Below, piece after piece: positions 33,191 through 46,200 of a DNA stretch of 64,000 bases (the first letter of the stretch is position 1; each line of letters begins with the position of its first letter). The stretch is from assembly GCA_958496175.1 (NCBI GenBank), contig OY292274.1, positions 2,914,001 to 2,978,000 of the forward strand, in the 5' to 3' direction. The position numbers and the translations under genes were made by a program. The stretch is from Sisyra terminalis. Lineage: Eukaryota > Arthropoda > Insecta > Neuroptera > Sisyridae. Below the pieces are notes generated by a model. That model ran no database searches. It was not told the origin of the DNA and was given only the letters and a program-made list of their open reading frames with translations.

Positions 33191-36100
33191 ATATAAAAGC
33201 TAGTTATTATTACTGTTCTTTAATGAAACTATAAATCATAGTTTCCCTTTAGAATGTGTAGTTTAATAATGCCGTAAGTAAATTAATTAAATGCATTATT
33301 TGAAATTATGTAAAACAAAATTATCTTAAGATTTTGTTCGTCAATTTCGGCAAGTTTTACAAACCACAGTATTTACGGTATACCGTAAAATTTTCTTCTT
33401 TAAAAATTACTTTCTCTTTTTTCGGATCAAACAATAAGCAAAATATTCTCGTTTGCAAATTTGTTCCGTTGTTCTTTTAAATGTTTGTTACACAACTCGC
33501 ATTGTAAAAGTAATAAAATTAAATTGGCTGGCAGACGCCTTTGAAAAAAATATCCGTTCTTTTCAACGTTTAGTGACACCATCAAAAGGGATTGACGTCC
33601 TCGAGGGTTGTTTAGCCTTGAGATAGTTTTTCTAACCATAACTAATTAGAATTATGTAAAGTTCTGGAAAGTTTTAAACAAAAACACTTCATAACGCACT
33701 TTTTATGCAAATCCCTTTCTTTTCTAAAATAAAAACTATACATCCGTTTACCACCAAAAAAATAAGCACAGTTTTACAAAAAAACGAATGTTACAATTGG
33801 CTAAAAAGTTTCCAAAAGACAATAGATTCACTTTTATAATCGAAAGTCAATTAAATTTAGAATAACAAAGCTGTAAAACGACTTCTCGTCTTACGTAATA
33901 AATTATTTGAAAAAAGACAGAAAAAAAATACGCATCTTGTAAAAAAATAAATTGGCCAAAAAGTTTAAAAGACTAAAATAAAACCTCGTATAAAGAAGAG
34001 ACCTTGTCTCCTCTCGAGAATAATATGCAAAAGACGAATCATAAAAATAAAATCAGCAAATAAACAGTTTTATTGCGCAAATAAAAGTTTTTTTTTTTTG
34101 AGGAGAAACCCGGAAAAGGTTTTTGCCAGTGCATTACTCGGTTAACAGCTGAAACTAAAGTCATAAAGAAGGGTTTTGTGGCCGTTTTACAACATTCGTG
34201 TTAAGGATGAAAGTCGCTCGAATCGGTCGTAATAAACGTGATACACTTTCGTCTCCTTTACCTTACTTTTGAAGTGATTTCAAATCCACTATTAAAAGAT
34301 TGAGCTATTTGCATAGTAAAATATAAGAAAAATAAAAGAACCGAAAATTTCATTCTTTTATGACGCAATTTCTTAAATGTTTCAAACCTTTTGTGCTTAA
34401 AGGCATAGAATGCCTACTGCATTTTTTGCATTGACCAGAAAAAAAACGTACAACATACAACAAATACTTGCAAGTATTTACAATTTTTTTCAGGAAATTT
34501 TATTTATACTTAACAGGAAATATAATATTTAACATAAAACACATTTTAAATACAGGCTAACCGTAAGTTGCACCTGTTTTCTGGAATATGGAAGAACAAC
34601 TAAAAAAAGTTGACCATTAAAGAAAATATAGTAATTTTTTGTACTAAAACTTTAATTTTATTATATTGAAGCAAGTGGGAAAATTTTGAAAGAAAAATCA
34701 GCCTATTATTTTATATAAAGAAAAAACAGAGACATCGAGTTTGAAGAAAAGTATTATCTATCAAATCTCCTCTACAAATCAGTAATTAACGTATTTACCT
34801 ACGTAAATACTAAAGGATATAAGCAGTAATGCTTTTAAATTAGTGGTTTAAAACATTTCTCAATTTGAAATTTAAAGATATTCTAATAAAAGTCATAATG
34901 TTATGAGAGAGATATTAATATAACCGGATACCAAAACTGCTTCCTGCCATTGAACCTTGACTGTCCCTTTGGGTCCCAATTTTGAAGATCACATAAGCCC
35001 TTTTAAACCCAACAGTAACTTATCAATATTTGACACGTTATTATAGCCAACATACGTCGTTCTTAACTCTTGGCCGAGGCAAATATTCACATGTTATTGA
35101 GAGGATCAAGAGAATTGCAGTCAAAATATTAAATCATATATATCAATGGTAGATTTCCTCATTTCATTTCGGGTGGTTGCGTTTACAATTTTGCCGCAAG
35201 GAATTTATTCCAACATGTGTTTGAACATTATGCTTTAACATATTTTATTCATCATTTTTCAAGATCTAAATGAACACTATCAGGAAGTTGAATAACTATC
35301 TAAAAACTACATCTATTTTTATTTCGGTTCTATTACCTCATTTTGGACTTGTTAGTTAATAAAGTATGGAGCTTATTATCATTTTTCACCTACTTTCCAG
35401 AACTTTATCGTGCTAAGTTGTGACACATCTGTTTACTTTCGATGACAACGCATGACTCGGTCGTAAATATAATAACTACTAAGTATTCCGAATAGATGTA
35501 CTTATTCATATTGTCGTTAGTTTCGTCATTGCTGTTAGCTATTGCTAAATGCCGTATAATTTCTTCACTGCGACCTCTGGTATTAGTGACTAATGTTCCT
35601 AGATCCATGATCTTTGGGACTTATTCGCAACCCACTATTTCTTTAATTTCTGGTGAATTATGAAGTCTGTCAACAATCACTATTTCATTTTTTGTTTTAT
35701 TAACCTTTCGACTGCACTAACTGTTCATTATCTCGACTAGCTTTGATTAACTTGTCGCTGTTTCAAGGATATCATCGGTTCATCGGTTCATCGTAAATCA
35801 TTTATTTTTGAAGTTATTCTTTTATACTGGCGTTTTGAAAAAAAAAAACAATAAATGAGAGTGAATTATTAAATAAATGACGATTTAAAGTAACAGCATG
35901 AAGTTGCTCGCAAACGGATAGCGAGAAAGAACGGTTCAAGTGGGCGAAATCTGGCCGATTTTTGGGAGCGATATGCATAGTAGTAAGACGACTAAAACAC
36001 TGTATCGCATCGATCAAGTTAAGCCAGCACTCGCACATGTTTTTCGTTTATCGGTTAGGGAGGGAGGGTCGATCATCCCGAACCAGATACGAAGTTATAG

Positions 36101-37088
36101 CTAGCAAACAGTTATAACAGTTATATATACTTGATCGTGTATGTATTTCTTCTTTAGAATGGTTAGAACCTTTAGAACATGGAGAAGATCGTTGAACTAA
36201 ATATTTTCGAATTTTACAGTCTAAACAATATCCATATTAATACATATCTAGTAATTTCCAGTAAAATATTCACCGCCCAATATTGAAATTATTAATAAAA
36301 AATCTATTGCCAACTTTGCAGCTCAAAGGTCAATGTTATTCTTTGCTGAGCTACCGTTTGCTGTGCATGGTCTGACACGCTTTTGTTCGTTTTTTTGTAT
36401 AAGCAAGGTGTATGTTAACTATTCTTTTTAAATTTTAATTACCAAAATAAAATTTTAAACATTTAAATCATAAAAATTTGCTTCAAGTTATTATAGTGGT
36501 TGGTAATCAGTTATTGTTTAATAATTTATGGTCCTTCAATACGAACACAAATGTAATGATATTAGTAAAAATACCATTTAGTGGAATTGTAGAAAAAACA
36601 CATTGGTCGTAACACTTACACTAAAATTGAAGAAATATAAATAGGTAGGTAACTCTTTAACTCCCGAGGAACAGAAATTCTCACGATACAACTACAATAC
36701 TGACCTAGGTCAATATAACCCGGATTATGTTCACGATACACGATAGTCTTCATAAATCACGTCTCAATCTCCTTTCTTTCCATCTCTTATAATTTTTATT
36801 CGTTGAAATGTTTTTCCTCATGATAAACATTATAATATGTCAATAAACTTTTCACAAATATGTACAATGTACATGTAGGTTTGCTTATGGATTTATGTAC
36901 ACATAAAAAATTCGTTCGATATTATGCGTTAAATAAATGGATCACGTTTATGTTTTATCACTTTAGAATTTTGATCATTAAACTCTTTTAGACATTGAAA
37001 AAAATATGATCATGAATGATTTTAAATTACAAAGGAAACTTTTTTCTAAATGGATTTTTTTTTTAAATCTAACTTCTTTTATTATAGT
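33191..37088. other. 3.9 kb without recognised features
   Basis: No transposon ends or supported genes. The sequence at 33.9-34.3 and 35.4-36.1 kb is less A+T-biased and holds minus-strand frames of 67 and 74 codons (35405-35608 and 35814-36038), neither with a recognisable motif. Host intronic or intergenic DNA is the simplest view; short exons cannot be excluded. Confidence 0.45.
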
Positions 37089-38273
37089 AAACATTGGACT
37101 GGGCCAAAAAAATCGAGTATTTCTTTTTTTTGAAAAGCATATCCAAAATATTGTTCAAGATGACAAAAAAACGAAATATGGGGAAGGTTTGAGCCCTTGG
37201 TTTTAATATTAAGAGGTCTATCATCTTTAATTTCGATTTTTTTATTTGTGCTTTCATTTTTGCGTCAATGCTGTCAAACTATCAAGGTAAGAAAAATCAT
37301 CTGAACATATATTTATAGAAAATTAAATTCCCTACAAAAAACGTATTTGTGAAAATTTTGCCAGACACGCCATTTTCGAATAATCAAGCTTTAAACATTG
37401 ATATAATTTTTAGACTTATCTTCTTTATTTTGGAATTTTGTAACTAACGAACAAATAAATAAATAGAAATGAACAATATAGATTCTTAAAGGGAATTTAA
37501 TGCTCTACAAAAACATTTTTTACATAAAATCACTTTTTCAAAAAGTTATCTACAATTAAAGTTGAAAGAAAAATTAAATTATTGTTTTTTTCGTTGCTGA
37601 ACCAATTTTGAAAGAGTGGTTTTATGTAAAAACGTTAAGATACCTTTTTTGTAGAGCATTAAATTCCCTTCAAGAATCTACATTGGTCATTTCTATATAT
37701 TCATTTGTTCGTTAGTTACAAAATTCCAAAATAAAGAAGATAAATCTAAAAATTATATCAATATTTAAAGCTTGATTATTCGGAAACGGCGTGTTTGGAA
37801 ATTATTTTCAAAAAAACATTTTTTGTAGGGAATTTAATTTTCTATAAATATATGTGCAAATGAATTATTTTACTTTGATAGTTGGACAGTATTGACGCAA
37901 AAATTAAAGCACAAATAAAAGAAGAAAAAAGATAAAGAAGAAAATTTTTTCGATGTTATTGTGATGTATATTGTGTACTTCATATTAAGGTAATTTAACA
38001 ATTAGTAATGTTTGAAGGATTCTGTACATTTGTATGATTTTAGAAGCCTGATGAAGGTTTAATAAAAGACCGAAACATATCGCAAAATTAATAATTAGTA
38101 CATGGATCTACATCCTTTCTTGTCCACTATCCTACTAAAAATACATAAAATTAATATCAAGGGCTCAAACCTTCCCGATATTTTTTTTTTTTGTTATCTT
38201 GAACAATATTTTCGATATACTTTTCAAAAAAAAAATAGTCGAATTTTTTGTCTCAGTCTAGTAAACATGGATA
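37089..38273. repeat. 1.2-kb imperfect inverted repeat
   Basis: Outer arms 37089-37205 and about 38157-38273 pair, as do inner arms at about 37240-37570 and 37600-37925, around a centre near 37.59 kb. The right side has about 230 extra bases (37.93-38.16 kb) containing CTGATGAAGG…ACCGAAACATATCG, a sequence resembling Penelope 3' flanks. Arms have diverged by scattered substitutions. Mirror-image short frames on both strands are a by-product of the symmetry. Confidence 0.75.
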
Positions 38274-39744
38274 ATTTAAAGTTTGAAGATTAAAATTCAA
38301 TATTGTCCAAATGAACAAAATATGTATGTAAAATATATTTTCGCTGAATGAATCAACTGTAGATACCTAATTTCTTGTAAGTAGCAATTACCAAATATTT
38401 CGAACGAACAAAGCGATGCGCCCAAAGCAAATTTTGTCAACATTCCATTTATTTGATAAAACACTTATTTGACAAAAAGCTTAAGTTGCACATGTCGCAA
38501 ATGTAAAGCCAACCTCTTATTTTGTTGCGAAAAACAATCCTTTTATGTATCCTTCGACGTATGTGCACATACTTGTATACTCCTTTTATTATTTTCCTTT
38601 TGCTTCTATTCTTTGCCCGTCTTATCCCAACATTGAATAAACGCCACGAACCGTAGGACTATTTGTAAAATTTTACACACATCATGTCTTGTTGTGTCAC
38701 ACAAACTTTCGCTTGAATGAACCCGAGGCCTCCTCCGCTTTGGTCTTTGAAAGAAAAAAAAAATGTGGTATTGCATTTTCTCTTCATGGTTGTAATAAAA
38801 GTTAAAAATCCAATCACGTATAGTCCTGTAGTTACCTATTCTATCAAAGCATAGTTGATGGTCAATTATAAATATTTAAAAAAGAAAAGGGTAAATTAAT
38901 TTAAGAAGAAACTTATGGTGAAGTTATAGTCCATAAGCAATCGGTAAAAAAGTTTACGACAGTTGGATAGTTTCGAGTTTGTGATGAAGGTTGCGTCATG
39001 AAACAATAATGAATTTATCTGAATCTCGACTTTAACGTTGTAAATAATTCCGGCGAAAATCTATTTGGGAGCCATCGAAACGCTCAACAAACAAAAATCG
39101 TCCGGGATTGATAAAAAATCGTCAAACAGACGAATGGTTGAATTGGATCGTCGAACCCTTCTTGATATTTGCTCGAATGATTTTGATTGCGGGTGCATTA
39201 TTAAAGCTTCAACACCTTTACCTTATTACGCTCGTTTTGAGTATTCTATTTAGATCAAATAAGAACGCTAGATTTTTTTTCGGTATCTATTTTTTAAAAC
39301 GCACTTTATTGGAGCCTAACCGAGCGGCTACTGAAAAAATCAAGGAACACTATTAGATTAAAGAAAGGATTATGCGTTTTTATTGTGTCGGAATATCTCA
39401 TATTTTATAAATACGTCTTCGGTCCATTGCCTCTGAAAGGATTAAGTGTCATTAGGCTGACAAAATATTAAAGCGATTTTGCACTAAGTTGACGCACAAT
39501 AAGCAAATATGAAAATAAAAACCCATTCGGCCCTACAGCACATGATTGATGAAAGGAAATAGTTATAACAATTAACAATAACTACTGACATATTGAAAAT
39601 ATCCACGTAATGTTCTTAAAGATATACGTAAACATTTTAGATGGTTTCAAAAATTTTAATTTTTGGAAATAAAAAACAAATACAGAATATGCTAACCTAA
39701 GGATTGCCAATCATTAGATTTGGATATATCAGAGATATTTTTAA
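38274..39744. other. Unassigned 1.5-kb stretch
   Basis: No transposon ends. Two overlapping plus-strand frames at 39065-39356 sit in less A+T-rich sequence, but both lack motifs or splice context that I could support. Confidence 0.4.
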
Positions 39745-40689
39745 TAGAGGTGCCACGAATAGTGATTTGGCGAATACCGAATATTCGGCGCGTCTCTTGG
39801 CCGAAGCGCCGAATATTCGGCGACACTTAGTACCGTTAGCCAGTGAAGTTTAAAGTTTAAACCTACTTTATAATTTATAATTTAACTTTATCCTTTATAA
39901 GGAAAAGCGAAATCGTTTGCTATCAACAAATGCTAAAAAACTTGTTTTCGTTTATCATAACTTACCACTGATATATTTTAAGTATTGATATGCTATGGTA
40001 AAATAAATTGATAAGTTAAAAGCTATTAGTGAAATAAAAGCCTTTCTGAGTAATATTATGCATTTTTTCCTAATTTACTGTTCGGTGTGAATAGTCGAAC
40101 ACCGAATAATTTTCGAATATTATTTTCATTTCTATTTTTTCCCCATCACAACGTATCACAGATTGATTTTTATTTTGTAATAAGTGTAGAAATTTATGAA
40201 TAAAATAAATATTAAGAGTATAATATTAAAATAAATAATAAATATTAATAAATATTAAAATAAATATTATAAATATTAATAAATATTAAATAAATATTAA
40301 AATAAATATTATCGACATTCAATTGCCATGTATCGGTTTATAAGTAATTTCAAAGTCGTACCTAAAGACATTTTCTGATTAGCGTGACTAGTTAACTCAC
40401 AAAAAATGAAAAATATTTTTTATTCTAAGCTCTTTACTGAAATGGTTAAATAAATTCCCAAACGAATACAAATTCGGTATTATATGCTTCGAAATTAAAG
40501 CTTGTTTAAAAATTGTGTTTTAATTTCATATTAAGAAAACGACATTGCTTTCCGATTCCCTAGATACGTTTTTGAGTAAAATATGCTTTTTTCTGATGAT
40601 TTGGTATTCGGTATTCGACCGAATAGTAAGCAATATTCGGCCGAATACCAAATATTAAAAAAAGTAGCCGAATATTCGTGGCATCTCTA
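39745..40689. mobile_element. hAT MITE, 945 bp
   Basis: Termini TAGAGGTGCCACGAATA and, inverted, TAGAGATGCCACGAATA are flanked by a perfect 8-bp duplication ATTTTTAA (39737-39744 and 40690-40697). Subterminal CCGAATATTCGGC palindromes occur at both ends. The interior is non-coding and contains a TAAATATTAA tandem run at about 40.20-40.31 kb. The size and duplication point to a non-autonomous hAT. Confidence 0.93.
40200..40312. repeat. (AATAAATATTA)n tandem run
   Basis: About ten imperfect units of AATAAATATTA/AATATTATAA type occur inside the hAT MITE. Confidence 0.85.
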
Positions 40690-41187
40690 ATTTTTAATAC
40701 GTAGGTTTTCACTACTTTTGGCCATTATTTTGCAAAAGTATGATGAATCTTGCGTATTGAAAAATAGGTCATGGCGAGCCTCTTGTGGCCCGCTGTTTGG
40801 CCACTGTGCTAACCACTGTAATATATAGGTAATAAATATAAAATAGCTACTGTTTTTATTCCTCTAGAATCAATAAGTCACAAATAAAAATTAATGATAG
40901 TAATTTTCGAAGAAAATTAAATGCTGTACAAAAAATATCTGTAACAATTAGGTTGGTATTAGAAGATGAAATTCTTCGAAAAGGGAAATTTTTGTTAATA
41001 AATTATCCCCAAACATTAATTGGTTCTTCTTAATTAAAAAATAATATCTAATAGTAATAAATTAGTAGAATTTCTGTGAAACTGTAATATTAACAATTTC
41101 TCGTATTTTAAAATAATTTAATTTTAAAAAAAAAACTAGACTTTTGTGTTATTTTCAGTGGAAATATGTAGGCAAATACAAATATTA

Positions 41188-42040
41188 GGTGTACCGTAAA
41201 GTAATGTCGTTTTTTTAAATATACAATTAAAACACAAAATTTTATTACAACTTTTAATTTTAAATCAATAATATATTCAACCTCAATAGTATCAACGTTT
41301 TGAGACACGAGTAGTGTGCAAATTTTTTGCACTAAGTTCGTAAAAATCAAATGGTTACTAAGGAAAAATATCAAAAAATTGCATTTTGAACATCACTTAA
41401 GCTTTCCATTTTTTTACCACTTAGTAAATGTTACAATAATTGAAATAAATAGAAATCTGAAGGAATAACTTGAAACGATTACAGTGGGTACGGCAACATT
41501 ACCCTACCTTATTAAAAAAGTTTTTTCCAGGGTTTTTCTTATGCAGAGAAGTCTTTCTCTGGTAACAGTTCTTGGGCAATTTTGGGTATTTAGTTGTTCG
41601 ACTAAAATTGATTAGGGAAATTAGACAGCTCTTCGACTTTCTGGCATATATTTGACACCATTTCCCCACTTAACTTTTTATAGGTGAAATTTTTTGTCAT
41701 ATTTCGATGGTACCAGTTGTAGAAATGAAAATTATCAAGTTTGAACTTAAGCTCATTTGGTATTAATGAACATCTAATGCACTTAGATAAAAATTGAAAA
41801 TGTTTTTAGTAACAACTTTACGTTGCTATCCTGTGAAACTCGATGAGAATACAATACCGAAATTATATTCTTTCGAGTTTTTGGTCCTACCATTTCAATA
41901 TAGATTTCGGAATAAAAAATATTGTGTAATTTTTTAAACGCTAATAGTTCAATCTTATCATTAAAAGTCTTTATCACCATTTTGAAATAACTTATAAGCA
42001 TATAAATGACAATTGAATTACTATAGTTTAAAAAATGAAA
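41188..42040. mobile_element. Mariner-like non-autonomous element, copy 2 (right end lost)
   Basis: The left end GGTGTACCGTAAAGTAATGTC follows TA and the body matches 24762-25804, but the right terminus has decayed. The site occupied by the MITE in copy 1 is empty here (around 41.97 kb, TTTTGAAATAACTTATAAGC). Confidence 0.75.
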
Positions 42041-42424
42041 TTAGGCAGACATTGTTCTGCAAGTCTCTATTATAATAAATGCTAATAAAAAAAAAAAAAA
42101 AATATTTATATTTTCAAAAATAAATTTAATTTTTATTTTATATAACCGATAAATAAAGATTATACTTTTGGTTTTCTTGCTATTTTTCCTTTGCGATTAA
42201 ATTAAAAACTTACTATTTGTTATGTGATTTTTAAAATTATTCACCAATCACTTATTGTCATTATTTACTATAACTGCGGTTTACTTAATAATCACTATTC
42301 AGTCAGAATCATTGTTTGTTATTATATTATAGAATTAATCAATTCATATACACATTGAAACCGATACATAAAAGCAAATATATTCAATGGATTATTAATT
42401 TCTACCAATAAAAATAATGAAATA
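42041..42424. other. Spacer between two mariner-family elements
   Basis: A+T-rich sequence with no frame, RNA gene or transposon end recognised. Confidence 0.5.
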
Positions 42425-43365
42425 AAGGGTGTTTCAATAAGAGTGCAAGATTTCAGTGTCCAATACAAGATAGTTTTCTGTAGCAAAGTATTGAAATATT
42501 TATTGATTTAGAAAATATACATTTGGGAGTTAAGTATGAAACAAATTTTTTTTTAATGACCGCCACGGCTTTGTTCTCATTTTCATACCCTTTTGACGAA
42601 ATTTTCAATAACGTTATTGAATACATGTGGTGGTATTTCATTGATACAGCGTCTAATTTCGGCTTTCAATGCTTCGATGGTTTCAGGCTTATTGGTGGCA
42701 TAAACCTGTCACTTCAGATAATCCCACAGCCAGAAATCTAAAGGCGTTAAATCACAAGAGCGTAGAAGCCAATTCTGGTCACCAAATCGGGAAACGACCC
42801 AATCAGGAGCAAACTCGTATAAAATCGTCAATGTTGTATCGGCCGAATGGTATGTGGTACCGTCGTGCTGAAACCACATGTTGTCAAGATCAATAACTTC
42901 TCAATGAGGCACAAGAAACTGTTATCATATCACGATAACGTTCGCCATTCACCGTTACTGCATTACCTTCTTCGTTTTCGTAGAAAAACGGTCCAATTAT
43001 TCCTCCAGACCATAATACACACCATACAATGACCCGTTGTGGATGCATTGATTTCTGATGAATCGTTCGTGGATTTCCTAAGCCCCAAATGCGATAGTTT
43101 TGCGTATTCTCGAAGCCATCGAGGTGAAAATGGCCTCATTACTGAAAATGATTTTGTTGGCAAAATCAACAGGTTGCTCATGGATCCAATTGGTGAATTC
43201 TCTTCACTGTTCATGGTCTACTATTTCATGTTTTTTCATTTTTACTATTCATGTTTACTAACTCCCATCTGTCAACTTTCGATTTGTCACATCATAATTA
43301 TGTGGCATTATGACCGTCAAACATGGCACGCAATTCAAATCTTGCGCTTTTACCGAAACATCCTT
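42425..43365 (-). mobile_element. Tc1/mariner-superfamily transposon, internally deleted
   Basis: Inverted termini AAGG(G/A)TGTTTC..TAA.AG.GCAAGATTT are flanked by TA on both sides (42423-42424 and 43366-43367). At 941 bp it lacks the helix-turn-helix half of the transposase, but it keeps most of the catalytic half on the minus strand. Left and right termini differ at several positions, so it is not recent. Confidence 0.88.
42553..43208 (-). pseudogene. Mariner-family transposase, catalytic-domain relic
   Basis: In order on the minus strand: REFTNWIHEQPVDFANKIIFS, a frame-disturbed segment, NMWFQHDGTTYHSA (second catalytic Asp region), RFGDQNWLLRSCDLTPLDFW (third catalytic region), ETIEALKAEIRRCINEI and a C-terminal SRGGH. 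These blocks are typical of a widespread insect Tc1/mariner lineage whose DDE enzymes cut and rejoin element ends. Stops and frameshifts interrupt every part, and the N-terminal DNA-binding half is deleted. It is non-functional. Confidence 0.85.
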
Positions 43366-43367
43366 TA

Positions 43368-46200
43368 TAATTAGTGTTAGTTTTTTAATTTTCCATACGA
43401 TTCTAAATTTAAAAAAATAAAATAAAAGCATGTTCATGAAACAGTAAAATTTTCTTCCTTAGCAACACATACCATCCCCCGCTGCATCTGTTGCAACTCA
43501 ACTTCAAAATATACATTTCTCAATTATATCTCTGAAAATGATAATTTTAACGTTCAATTAAAAAAAAACTTCCCTTTACAATCCACTGTATGCTTCGCTG
43601 CACCTGTTGATGTGAAACTCTGTTGAGTCTCCTGATTTAATAAAAAACACGGGTGTATATGAATACAAGGTTGTGTACAAATTCCAAAACGATCGGCAAA
43701 GAACTTGAGGAGAGTAGAAACTTTGAACCTACAATCATTAGTTTTTTATATATATTTCGGTTTTGTATTTACATACCTGTTAGATATAAATCAATTTTGT
43801 TCTATATTAGTCGGGAATAATGATTCGTGTTTAATGGCACTTTAGTTTTTGCTGATCTGGACATACGTTATTTCATATCATAATTGTCATTCATGCTCAC
43901 CCATTTAGGAAAGAAATTTTCAAAATCATTTCTAATCGAATGCCTACATTATATAAGGAATAGATCACCAAATTTCACGTCTCTACGACCATAGACCTAA
44001 GTTATGCGTTGATCCGCTTGCAGTGCTGGACTTGAACAATCGTAATGTGTAATGTTGCATCGTAAAAATTACTTGTTCGTAAAAATATTCCATGTATAAG
44101 TTCATACATACTTAAGTAATGTCACTCGTATGAATTTGTTCGTTGAGAAGCCAGATTAGGGGTGAAATATAAGTAGTTTTGTCTTTTTTACTTGTATAGT
44201 ACATGTAATTATTCCCTTGCACTTATAGAAAGGTTTCCAATCTAATATGATACTTTTTGTTATGGTATTTATTACAGAAAATTGTCGATATTACAATTGT
44301 AACGTAAACATTTCAATATACTTAGTAAATTTTAAAATCGAATATTGTAATGACTAAGTTAATGAAAAATGGTTGAACAATGATGTCACATTGTAATTTC
44401 AACTATATTTTCCCCGTACACCTAAGCTTGGGGCTCATACAATAAAATGTAATCCGCGAGGTTATAATGCACTTCTACAATGGTTCGCTGGATTATTTGA
44501 TTAGGCATTCTTTGCTTAAGACATATTTTTCAAGAAAAAACACCAATTTTTTGTATAAATTTCTTTCTTTTTTGCAACTGTATTGTCATAGCATATATTT
44601 AACAAGAAAATTATTTTTAAATATTTTCAATAATAAAATGTATAAATATGGGTCTGGATAGTTTTGAAGAAGTTTTAAAGAATCGTTAGAATGGCTTATT
44701 TAAAGTAATATTGTCGTAAATATTTCAAAAATCAATTATCTAACCCTTCAAAAATAACTATTAACCCCCTACGTATGATTCAAAGTGGACACTACCAAAG
44801 TCACACTTCAATCGAAAATTTCCGAAAATGTAACATCATTATCACCTGTTTGTACATTTTCGATGGATCATTAGTCTTAAAATTCCTTTGAACTGTCTCA
44901 GAAATGATCAAATGCGCTTTTGTCACTTAAAAGATAACGTTCCGAACAATGGAAACATTCAATGTACTTAATTTCGGTAAAATAAACATTAATTTCCTCC
45001 GTTTTGAAAAAGTTAATTTTTTAAGTGAGGCAAAAATTTGAAAGACAGATGTTATAATTCTTCAAAGCTGGACCAAACGTTGAAAAAATTACTCTTTCAA
45101 ACCGAAATCGTTGGAATCAAAAGATGGTACCTACAGGTCATCGTGCGTTGGTAGCAATTTATCATTTTAACACTATCCAGTTTTACTATTCCTTGCTTTT
45201 AAATGTAACATCCACACAAAAAGTCATCCCAGTCCTGAATTCTTATTATGGTACATGTTGCGTAAGGGTTTTGTCATTAAATATGGGTGTTCTGGACAGA
45301 AATTTGAAACATTTGTATAGGGAACTTAAGTTTGAAAATCGCATTTTTAAAGAAACTCATAAATAATTGTACAGCGTTAAATCTTTGAAATAAGGCGACA
45401 TTTAGTATGTCAGTGGCTGCTGTTCTCATTCTGGATATGTTGTGCTATTTTTTGCTCTTCTGTCCAGCAGACCCTTTTCTCATAATATATTGGTTAAAAG
45501 GGTAGTTAAATGTAATATAATAAGGACAATGAGTTAACAAAATATATTTGGCCAAGATTTATTTGTGTGGGTCAACTTTTTTGTTGGATCCAAATACATT
45601 TTACAGCTGACCATTTGGCTACTGATTTTTTTGTTAGCTTGGAATTTTTTATTAGTAGTCCGATACGTATGCATTTGCAACCCTTTATATTCTAGAATAA
45701 GAGATTATTGGTGATTATCATCCTTATTACGGAGATCCGTAAAAATGTGAAAAGGTCTTTTATCTTCTTACTGTGCGTTTTTTTTTTTACTAAAAAATTA
45801 TCGTCCTTTCAAGGGTTAGCTTTTTCGGCTATCAGCTTTGGGTTAAGGAGGTGTGTCTTTTACTGACATTTAAAATATTTCTGTTGCGTGAAACTGATTC
45901 TAAACGTTTCCAAGAATTACTCGATAATCTTAACAAGTATCCCTTTTTTGAACAAAAAATAGATTTTTAAAGTAATGAAATTTAGAAAATTCCATGAGAG
46001 GTATAATTTTACAAATTTTTATACCACCAAAATTTATTTAAAATAAACACAATTATAATTTTTTTAATAAATAGCTCTATATACGATAGAGCAAAAAATT
46101 ATTAAAATGGCAATAAATATATTGATTTTATATTTATTTTGCCTAGTTTCCGGCAAATGGTTTTTAATTAATTGTGTACCCATAGCTGACCGAGCATTAC
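43368..46200. other. 2.8 kb without recognised features
   Basis: Short frames at 44467-44661 and 45124-45366 have no motifs I recognise. One terminus-like TTCCCCGTACACCTAA at 44.41 kb resembles the right end of the mariner-like family at 25.8 kb. No tRNA or complete transposon was seen. Confidence 0.45.

Noticed and set aside
38040..38095. Second hammerhead-like string CTGATGAAGG…ACCGAAACATATCG
   Set aside because: The core words are present and a 3-bp stem II can form, but no stem I or stem III pairing exists around it.
37006..38293. Mirror-image frames of about 62-66 codons
   Set aside because: They arise from the inverted repeat and poly(A/T) runs; no motif and no independent support.
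42523..43374. Several plus-strand frames of 61-111 codons
   Set aside because: They are antisense to the mariner transposase relic, which has ordered catalytic-domain blocks on the minus strand.
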